Part shown: in pieces, positions 20,267-25,447 of the stretch | How the letters are laid out: every line of letters starts with the position of its first letter | Numbering within the stretch: the first letter of the stretch is position 1 | Source: DAOUAE01 sp034433795 | Lineage (GTDB): Bacteria; Chloroflexota; UBA6077; FW602-bin22; DAOUAE01 | NCBI GenBank assembly: GCA_034433795.1 | Contig: DAOUAE010000078.1 | Coordinates: 1 to 25,447, forward strand | DNA length: 25,447 bases | Reading direction: 5' to 3' | The notes under the pieces: generated by a model | What the model saw: only the letters and a program-made list of their open reading frames with translations | The model's database searches: none | Told to the model about the DNA's origin: nothing | Program-made: the position numbers and the translations under genes

Positions 20267-21655
20267 ATGCTGCCCCGAGAGAGAGCGATGTCCTGCGAGC
20301 GAGCGCCGACCGGCGCGCCCGCTGACCAGGTCAATGGTCTGGTCGGTCGTCGGCTGGGCGACCGGTACATCCTCCGGGCCTGGCTTGGCCAGGGCGGGCT
20401 GGCCGACGTCTACCGGGCGGACGACGAGCGTCTGGGCCGGCCGGTGGCCGTCAAGATCGCGCGTGTTGGGGAGGACCCGGTGGCGGTTCGGGAGCGCTTC
20501 GCCCGCGAGGCCCGGATCGCCGCCCGGTTGTCGAGCCCGTATATCGTGGCGGTCTACGATGCCGGTGAAGCCGACGGCCGTCCGTTCCTGGTGATGGAAT
20601 ACATCGCTGGCCCCTCGCTGGCCGAGCACCTGGCCCAGCACGGTCCTCTGCCGCTCGGCCGGGCGGTGGTGATCGTCGGCGATGTCCTCCAGGCGCTGGC
20701 CCGGGCCCACGCCCTGGGCGTCATCCACGGCGACGTCACCCCGGCCAACATCCTTCTGACCCCGGAGGGTCGGGCCAAACTGGCCGACTTCGGCGCGGCC
20801 TCTCAGGCCAACGGTTCGACCGGTGGTCTCTGGGGGACGCCCGGCTACGTCGCCCCCGAGGTGCTGGCCGGCGCACTCCCGACGCCGGCCGCCGATATCT
20901 TCGCGGTCGGCGTCCTCCTGCACGCTCTTCTCACCGGACGGCTCCCGACCGTGGCCGATGGCACCGTGCAGCTGGCGTCTGACCTGCCAGCGGAGGTTCG
21001 GCCCGTGCTGGTCCGGGCCCTGGCGCCCGATCCGGCCGAGCGCTACCCGTCGGCCTCGGCCTTCTTCGCGGCGCTGGTCCGGCTGGCCGAGCCGGGACTG
21101 GGGCTGACCCAGCCGCTGCCGGGTCGGGCGGCTGGGGAGAGCGCGCGGCCGGCGATGCTGGCCGGGCGGCGTGGTCTCCTCCTGGGCCTGATCGGGCTGC
21201 TGGGCCTCGGGCTGCTGCTGGCCCAGCGGCCGGGTGTTGCCGGACCGGGAGAATCGGCGACGCCCACCCGGGTGGCTGGCGCGCTCGCCGGTCCGACGGC
21301 CACCGCCACGCCGGTCGTGACTCCCCGACCCTCGCCGACCCCCACGTTGCCGCCGACTCCCACCCCGGTGCCGACCCCGACACTCGCGCCTGCGCCCTCG
21401 CCGACACCGGCGCGGCTCACGCTGGCGGCGGTGCGGGCGCAGGTCGTGGCCCGGCTGGGGGACAGCGCCACCGGCCGCGACCTGGTCCGCCGGCTGGACG
21501 ATCTGGCCACGGCGCTCCAGGATGGTGAGCGGCGGGAGGCGACAAAAAAAGCCCGCGCCCTGGCCCGCGCGGTTCAGGAGGCCATGCACGACGGGCGCCT
21601 GCCCGCTGACCTGGGTGCGGCCCTGCTCCAGCTGCTCACGGCGCTGGAGCACTGA
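20267..21655 (+). CDS. Membrane-anchored Ser/Thr protein kinase (PknB-like)
   Basis: A 462-residue kinase. The catalytic domain (about 34-270) shows the glycine loop LGQGGLADVYRA, the ATP lysine K63 (VAVK), Glu in REARIAARL, the catalytic D156, N161, the DFG motif at 174-176 and YVAPEVL. The catalytic loop reads HGDVTPANIL: the usual HRD Arg is Gly and the usual DLKPxN Lys is Thr. The domain should bind ATP, but its activity may be altered. A single membrane helix (about 303-320) is followed by a Pro/Thr linker and an outer C-terminal region with charged helices (about 385-462). No PASTA repeats are present. ATG 20288 is an alternative start with a purine-rich site upstream. The gene stands alone, divergent from the hydrolase; no phosphatase is nearby. 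Confidence 0.88.
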   Translation: MLPRERAMSCERAPTGAPADQVNGLVGRRLGDRYILRAWLGQGGLADVYRADDERLGRPVAVKIARVGEDPVAVRERFAREARIAARLSSPYIVAVYDAGEADGRPFLVMEYIAGPSLAEHLAQHGPLPLGRAVVIVGDVLQALARAHALGVIHGDVTPANILLTPEGRAKLADFGAASQANGSTGGLWGTPGYVAPEVLAGALPTPAADIFAVGVLLHALLTGRLPTVADGTVQLASDLPAEVRPVLVRALAPDPAERYPSASAFFAALVRLAEPGLGLTQPLPGRAAGESARPAMLAGRRGLLLGLIGLLGLGLLLAQRPGVAGPGESATPTRVAGALAGPTATATPVVTPRPSPTPTLPPTPTPVPTPTLAPAPSPTPARLTLAAVRAQVVARLGDSATGRDLVRRLDDLATALQDGERREATKKARALARAVQEAMHDGRLPADLGAALLQLLTALEH

Positions 21656-21714
21656 GGCCGGTGGATCATAGCGGTCCGTGAACCGTCTGCCGGTGGATCG
21701 GTGTCTATGCGGAG

Positions 21715-21742
21715 AAATCCTGACAGAAAATTAAGGATTTTT
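21715..21742 (+). terminator. Weak terminator candidate after the kinase gene
   Basis: AAATCCT (21715-21721) can pair with AGGATTT (21734-21740), and two further T follow. The stem is AT-rich and short. Just upstream the 11-mer GCCGGTGGATC occurs twice (21657-21667 and 21689-21699). Confidence 0.35.
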
Positions 21743-21783
21743 CCCGACAGACAGCGGCGGGGGCGTTTGGGTAAATTACAGGC

Positions 21784-21859
21784 GCCGGGGAAAGCCCGAC
21801 AGCTCCTCCTTCGGACAGAGTCGGCGCGAAAGTGGGGGGGCGCGCCGACTCTGTTTTTT
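21784..21859 (+). ncRNA. Possible short RNA ending in the strong terminator
   Basis: CAGACA (21748-21753), an 18-bp spacer and TAAATT (21772-21777) could start a transcript near 21784 that ends at the terminator at 21854-21859, giving about 75 bases. GCGCCG at 21782-21787 could pair with CGGCGC (21822-21827) inside the terminator stem, an attenuator-like alternative. No plus-strand gene follows. No RNA family is recognised, and the promoter matches only 4 of 6 bases in each hexamer. Confidence 0.2.
21815..21859 (+). terminator. Strong intrinsic terminator
   Basis: ACAGAGTCGGCGCG (21815-21828) pairs perfectly with CGCGCCGACTCTGT (21841-21854) over a 12-base loop and is followed by a run of T to 21859. 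It ends plus-strand transcription just before the 3' end of the converging yifB gene. The reverse direction has no T tract. Confidence 0.9.
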
Positions 21860-21863
21860 GTGG

Positions 21864-23384
21864 TCAGAGCAGTACCGAGGGGCGGTACTGCAGGGCCTCG
21901 GCCACGTGGGCGGCCTGGATGGTCTCGTTTCCGGCCAGGTCGGCGATGGTGCGCGCTACCTTCAGCACCCGGTGGTAGCCGCGGGCTGAGAGGTGAAACT
22001 GCTGCATGGCCGCTCGCAGCAGGCCGGCGGCCGGGGCGTCCAGCCGGCAGAACTCGCGGACCTCGGCCGGGCCCATCTCGGCGTTGCAGGTCAGGCGGTG
22101 GCCGGCGAAACGCTGCTGCTGGCGGGCGCGGGCGGCGATAACCCGGGCCCGGGCGGCGGCCGAGGGTTCACCGCGACGGTCGTCGCTTAACTTCTCGTAG
22201 TCCACCCGTGGGACCGGGAGATGGAGATCGATCCGGTCGAGGAGGGGGCCGCTCAGCCGCTTCTGATAGCGGGCGACCATTGTGGGGGTGCAGGTGCACT
22301 CGCGCTGGCTGTCGCCCAGGTAGCCGCAGGGGCAGGGGTTCATCGCCCCGACCAGCATAAAGCGGGCCGGGAAACTGACCGCGCCCTGAGCCCGGCTGAT
22401 GGTGACCTGGCCGTCTTCCAGTGGCTGGCGCAGGACCTCCAGGACGTGTTGTCCGAACTCGGGCAGTTCATCGAGAAAGAGAACGCCCCGGTGGGCCAGG
22501 CTGATCTCGCCGGGGCGTGGCCAGCGTCCGCCGCCGACCAGCCCGGCGTGGGAGATCGTATGGTGGGGGGCGCGGAACGGGCGCTGACTGACGAGCGGAT
22601 GGTCGGGCTGCAAGAGGCCGGCCACCGAATAGAGCTTGGTCACCTCCAGGGCCTCGGTCGGCGTGAGTGGGGGCAGGAGGCCAGCCAGCGCCCGGGCCAG
22701 GAGGGTCTTCCCGGCGCCGGGCGGACCGCTGAGCAGCAGATTGTGGCCCCCGGCCGCAGCGACCTCGAGGGCGCGTTTGGCGTGCTGCTGGCCTTTGATA
22801 TCAGCCAGATCGATGGTCGGTTCTGGCGGTGGCGCGGTCAGGGCCGTGGTCGGTGGGGCGGGTGTGAGGGGCTGGCTGCCGCGCAGGTGGGCCACCAGGT
22901 CGCCCAGGTGGCGGACCGGCAGGATGGTCAGGTCGGGCAGCAGGGCCGCCTCGCGGGCGTCGGCGGCCGGGACGAAGACGGTGTCGTGGCCGTGGTCGCG
23001 GGCGGCGGCCACCATCGGCAGGATGCCGGTGGTATGACGGAGGGCGCCGTCCAGGCCCAGTTCGCCCAGGCAGAGGGGTGGGTGAGGTGGGAGGGGGACC
23101 TGTTCGCTGGCCAGGAGGATGGCCACGGCGATGGGCAGGTCGTAGGCTGGGCCCTCTTTCCGGAGGTCGGCCGGGGCCAGGTTGACCACGATGCGGCGCT
23201 GGGGGAAGGTGCAGCCGGAGTTCTTGATGGCGGCCCGGACGCGTTCGCGGGCCTCCTGGATGGCGGTATCGGGCAGGCCGACGATCGTGAAAGAGGGCAG
23301 GCTGCCGGGAGCCAGGTCGGCCTCGACCTCGACCAGGGCGCCCTCCAGCCCGACGACGGCGCAGGTCAGCGCTTTGGCCAGCAC
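21864..23384 (-). CDS. comM: YifB/ComM-family AAA+ protein (Mg-chelatase-like)
   Basis: A 506-residue full-length protein. The N-terminal Lon-S5-like domain (1-180) begins MLAKALTCAVVGLEGALVEV and contains FTIVGLPDTAIQEARERV, both typical of the family. The AAA+ part has Walker A GPPGAGKT at 220-227 and Walker B VLFLDE at 301-306. A Cys-rich loop (MNPCPCGYLG, then ECTCTP) follows, and the C-terminal Mg_chelatase_C helices end near YRPSVLL. In naturally competent bacteria ComM is a hexameric helicase that helps branch migration during DNA uptake; here the family is sure but competence is not shown. The start is a GTG with GAGAGGAG upstream. It has its own promoter and is not clearly co-transcribed with the cas genes that precede it on the same strand. 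Confidence 0.93.
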   Translation of the reverse strand: MLAKALTCAVVGLEGALVEVEADLAPGSLPSFTIVGLPDTAIQEARERVRAAIKNSGCTFPQRRIVVNLAPADLRKEGPAYDLPIAVAILLASEQVPLPPHPPLCLGELGLDGALRHTTGILPMVAAARDHGHDTVFVPAADAREAALLPDLTILPVRHLGDLVAHLRGSQPLTPAPPTTALTAPPPEPTIDLADIKGQQHAKRALEVAAAGGHNLLLSGPPGAGKTLLARALAGLLPPLTPTEALEVTKLYSVAGLLQPDHPLVSQRPFRAPHHTISHAGLVGGGRWPRPGEISLAHRGVLFLDELPEFGQHVLEVLRQPLEDGQVTISRAQGAVSFPARFMLVGAMNPCPCGYLGDSQRECTCTPTMVARYQKRLSGPLLDRIDLHLPVPRVDYEKLSDDRRGEPSAAARARVIAARARQQQRFAGHRLTCNAEMGPAEVREFCRLDAPAAGLLRAAMQQFHLSARGYHRVLKVARTIADLAGNETIQAAHVAEALQYRPSVLL

Positions 23385-23413
23385 GCGCGCTCCTCTCGCG
23401 GGAAAGTGCCCTC

Positions 23414-23442
23414 AGGCTAGCGCGGGCCTGGCCTGCCGTCAA
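23414..23442 (-). promoter_or_regulatory. Promoter of the yifB/comM gene
   Basis: On the minus strand TTGACG (23442-23437), a 17-bp spacer and TAGCCT (23419-23414), about 30 bp before the GTG start. The 117-bp gap between cas2 and this gene holds no CRISPR repeats. Confidence 0.55.
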
Positions 23443-23501
23443 GAGCCGGCGTCACAAAGCGTGCCACGAGCGGATGCCTGGCCAGTCTGGCGGTGGCTGA
23501 C

Positions 23502-23765
23502 TCAGACCACGTTATCAGTTGGGGCTTTGCTACGGCCGACCACCTGCTTGCGGACCCATTTGGCGTCGCGGAGGATGTAGAAGTAGACCGAATCGCGGTT
23601 GAGATCGAGGAGATCGCGCAGACCCGCCTGAACCTGGGCCAGGCGGGCTTCGGTGAGTTCACCTTCGAAGGCTGAGTTTTGCACCCAGTGGAGGTAGCGG
23701 CGCAGGTACTGGCAGACTTTGGCCACACGCTCCTGAGCCACATCATAAACAACAATAACGTACAC
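23502..23765 (-). CDS. cas2: CRISPR-associated endonuclease Cas2
   Basis: An 87-residue ferredoxin-fold protein of the usual Cas2 length. It starts MYVIVVYDVAQERVAKVCQY, with D8 at the conserved metal position. WVQNSAFEGELTEARLAQV and SVYFYILRDAKWVRKQVV are family-typical. The start is a GTG at 23765-23763 with GGAG six bases upstream; the open frame extends to 23927 but that part overlaps cas1 and has no similarity. Cas2 dimers bridge two Cas1 dimers in the spacer-integration complex. It lies 16 bp after cas1, so it is part of the same transcript. It is the last cas gene here. Confidence 0.93.
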   Translation of the reverse strand: MYVIVVYDVAQERVAKVCQYLRRYLHWVQNSAFEGELTEARLAQVQAGLRDLLDLNRDSVYFYILRDAKWVRKQVVGRSKAPTDNVV

Positions 23766-23781
23766 ATTGGGCTCCGTCCAT

Positions 23782-24996
23782 TCACCACCAGGCACGCAGG
23801 GCCTGGTATGGTTCCATATCCAGCAGGTGGCGCACCAGTTTGTAGCACTCCAGCCGGATAAAGCCCCGATAAGAGACCGAGCGACCAAGACGGCGGTGCT
23901 TGACCGTGGTTCGGAGACGAGTGTCAAACTCCTGAACCATCAGTTTGCGGGCGCGTTCGGTCAGGTAAGCGAAGCCAACAGTGGTCTCCAGATCGTCCTC
24001 GGTGATCATTTGCTTATTAATCAGCGTAAAGATCAACTTGTCCACCAGCAACGGCTTAAAGATCTCAGCCAGATCGAGTGCCAGAGAGAAGCGACGGGCG
24101 CTGGGCTCATGGAGATAACTGATAGTCGGATTCAGGGGAGTGCGGTAGATCTGCGCTAGGATGGTCGGGTAGAGAAGCGAGTTGCCAAAACTGAGCAGGG
24201 TGTTGACCAAGTTATCGGGCGGACGTTTTACCCGTTTTAGAAAAGGGGTCTCGAGGGCCAGGATGGTATTGAAGGCGCGGTAATAGGCGTCGCGCAGGCG
24301 GCCCTCAGCCCCCATGAGGGCTGGGATGGAATCGGCGGCCTGAGCCTGAGCGGCCTCGTGCTCAAGAAGAGCCAGCGACTCCTGAACATCTTTGCCGCGA
24401 TTGCGGTAGTAAACAAGGTTGCGGTGGAGGTTGTGGGCGGCTCCGCGCACGATAGCCTTGGCCAGGGCCAGTCGTTTGGCCGGGTCTAGGTAGTGTTCAA
24501 CTTGACGGACCAGCAGATGGCCGGAGACGTTTCGCTCGCGCGGGTAATAGGTGCCGGTGTAGTGGCCGTAGTAGTTGAAGGTGTGGACCGGAATACCGTG
24601 TTGGCCGAGAAAATTCAGCAGGCGAGTGTTCAACGTCAGTTCGCCGAAGAGATAAAGTTCCTCGACATCTTCGATCGGAATGATTCGGGGGCGTTCTGGC
24701 CCGGCCTCGGGCGCAGTGGTGGGAGATTCTTTGGGGGGTGCCGAGGGTAGAGCGGGAGTGGCATCGAGTGGAGCGCTCTCGGGTGGCGGGTCATCGTTGG
24801 CGAGTGAGGGAACGGACAGAGGGTCGCCCAGGTCCTCCGATTCGGTGACAGTGTCCAGTGGGCTGATCTCGGGGGTGGCATCCTCTTCCTCCTCAGTCTG
24901 CGCCGCCAAAGCGGACTCTGACGGGCGTTCGAGATAGAGGGTGTTCTGACGGCGGCGCAGACGGCCGCTGGAGAAGATGTAGTATGGGCGCGGCAT
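23782..24996 (-). CDS. cas1: CRISPR integrase Cas1 (type I-B-like) with a large N-terminal insertion
   Basis: A 404-residue Cas1, about 75 longer than the usual 320-330. The start PRPYYIFSSGRLRRRQNTLYLE and the later IIPIEDVEELYLFGELTLNT belong to the N-terminal beta domain of I-B-type Cas1. The metal ligands appear intact: E231 in MGAEGRLRDAYYRAF, H296 in YLHEPSARRF, and D308/E311 in LDLAEIFKP. Between residues 24 and about 103, where relatives have a short turn, lies a low-complexity segment rich in Glu, Asp, Pro, Ser and Ala (for example TEEEED and NDDPPPES). The frame stays open through it, and conserved sequence resumes in register. It starts 4 bp after cas4. GC is lower than in neighbours: 24 of 60 bases at 24001-24060. 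Confidence 0.93.
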   Translation of the reverse strand: MPRPYYIFSSGRLRRRQNTLYLERPSESALAAQTEEEEDATPEISPLDTVTESEDLGDPLSVPSLANDDPPPESAPLDATPALPSAPPKESPTTAPEAGPERPRIIPIEDVEELYLFGELTLNTRLLNFLGQHGIPVHTFNYYGHYTGTYYPRERNVSGHLLVRQVEHYLDPAKRLALAKAIVRGAAHNLHRNLVYYRNRGKDVQESLALLEHEAAQAQAADSIPALMGAEGRLRDAYYRAFNTILALETPFLKRVKRPPDNLVNTLLSFGNSLLYPTILAQIYRTPLNPTISYLHEPSARRFSLALDLAEIFKPLLVDKLIFTLINKQMITEDDLETTVGFAYLTERARKLMVQEFDTRLRTTVKHRRLGRSVSYRGFIRLECYKLVRHLLDMEPYQALRAWW

Positions 24997-25000
24997 CGGG

Positions 25001-25447
25001 TTACCCCCAGCAGAGTTCGAGATAGGCGCAGGACCGACAGATAGGCATAAAGTCGACGGCCGGGGGTGTGGGCAGGTGCTCGAGACGGTAGATGGCCCGG
25101 AGGGTCGTTTCGATTTCGCGTTCGGCCTCGGGGGTCAGAGCGACGGGCTCGCGGCGGCGTTCTTTGGGGAAGCGGAGTTCGCCCTGGAGCATCTGACCGC
25201 CCCGGCGTTTCAGGTAATAGAGGTAGTAGAGGATCTGTCGGCGGGCAGCCTCTTTCATGCGCTGGGAGTACTTAACCTCGAGGACGGTATTGCGGCCTTC
25301 CACGAAGTCGATTTTGATGAGATTATCGACGAGAAGTTCGCGGTGGGGTTCATCGCGGTAGGCTTGTTCCTGGAGGAGACGGCCCAGGGCGACACGGTCG
25401 CTGGTCTGTTCGAGGCGGATATCGTGGGCGTAGAGCCAGAGTTTGCG
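25001..25447 (-). CDS. cas4: CRISPR-associated exonuclease Cas4 (partial)
   Basis: The frame is open to the right edge, so the last 148 residues are present and the N-terminus, with the first cluster cysteine, is missing. At the edge it reads RKLWLYAHDIRLEQTSDRVA, followed by LGRLLQEQAYR, matching Cas4. VEGRNTVLEVKYSQRMKEAA holds the RecB-type E-x-K nuclease motif. RRQILYYLYYLKRRG is the following Q/Y-rich helix. The end CRSCAYLELCWG supplies three cysteines for the iron-sulfur cluster. Cas4 trims pre-spacers and selects PAMs for Cas1-Cas2. The gap to cas1 is 4 bp, so cas4-cas1-cas2 form one adaptation operon. The ATG-like start at 25303 is an internal GTG codon. Confidence 0.9.
   Translation of the reverse strand, partial: RKLWLYAHDIRLEQTSDRVALGRLLQEQAYRDEPHRELLVDNLIKIDFVEGRNTVLEVKYSQRMKEAARRQILYYLYYLKRRGGQMLQGELRFPKERRREPVALTPEAEREIETTLRAIYRLEHLPTPPAVDFMPICRSCAYLELCWG

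Noticed and set aside
20027..21652. A 541-codon frame opposite the Ser/Thr kinase
   Set aside because: Arg/Gln/Gly-rich shadow of a clear kinase domain.
22221..23420. A 399-codon frame opposite yifB
   Set aside because: No domain, no ribosome-binding site, opposite a strongly conserved AAA+ gene.
23385..23501. Possible CRISPR array after cas2
   Set aside because: The 117-bp gap has no repeated unit and contains the yifB promoter.

Overview
The window is about 25 kb of very GC-rich bacterial DNA. It is most likely from a Chloroflexota (Thermoflexia/Anaerolineae-like) genome. The grounds are Pro/Thr-rich linkers in exported and membrane proteins, a response regulator with an N-terminal HTH and C-terminal receiver beside a sugar ABC transporter, GT39/DUF2142-type membrane glycosyltransferases, and a cas4-cas1-cas2 module. 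This assignment is inference; the window has no rRNA or marker gene that settles it.

Layout, left to right. (1) 1-2312: the end of a PstS-like phosphate-binding protein, then a PhoB-type regulator and PhoR-type kinase that overlap by 4 bp. (2) 2334-3407: a decayed MNT/HEPN toxin-antitoxin remnant facing an intact VapBC pair with its own promoter and a palindromic operator candidate. (3) 3408-3950: mostly non-coding, with a short ORF that is only a Tat signal peptide. (4) 3951-5328: a small unknown protein overlapping a three-part UspA / ParB-like / DUF4032-like fusion. (5) 5407-8549, minus strand: a two-gene unit of a DUF2142/GT39-like membrane protein and a DPM1-type GT2 glycosyltransferase, read from a clear promoter. 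(6) 8801-9801: a promoter and a membrane-anchored C39-like cysteine peptidase. (7) 9903-9979: tRNA-Arg(TCT), followed by two terminator-like hairpins and about 570 bp without genes. (8) 10744-17638: a sensory and transport cluster. It holds a membrane hybrid histidine kinase that appears frameshifted, a convergent regulator with HTH, kinase-like and receiver regions, and a three-gene carbohydrate ABC transporter divergent from the regulator. (9) 17721-21859: a carboxymuconolactone decarboxylase family protein, a SpoU-type RNA methyltransferase, an alpha/beta hydrolase, and a PASTA-less membrane Ser/Thr kinase followed by a strong terminator. (10) 21864-23384: a YifB/ComM AAA+ protein. (11) 23502-25447: cas2, cas1 and partial cas4, running off the right edge, with no CRISPR array in the window.

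How the genes may work together. The left edge is a phosphate-sensing unit. In the middle, the hybrid kinase, the HTH-receiver regulator and the ABC transporter form a plausible ligand-sensing and uptake circuit. The regulator and transporter promoters overlap back to back, which would couple their expression. The transporter genes have much lower GC than their surroundings, and the change falls inside the binding-protein gene, just after its signal and linker. The most unusual items are a Cas1 with an acidic, Pro-rich insertion of roughly 75 residues in its N-terminal domain, the UspA/ParB-like/DUF4032-like fusion, the toxin-antitoxin remnant, and the frameshifted kinase.
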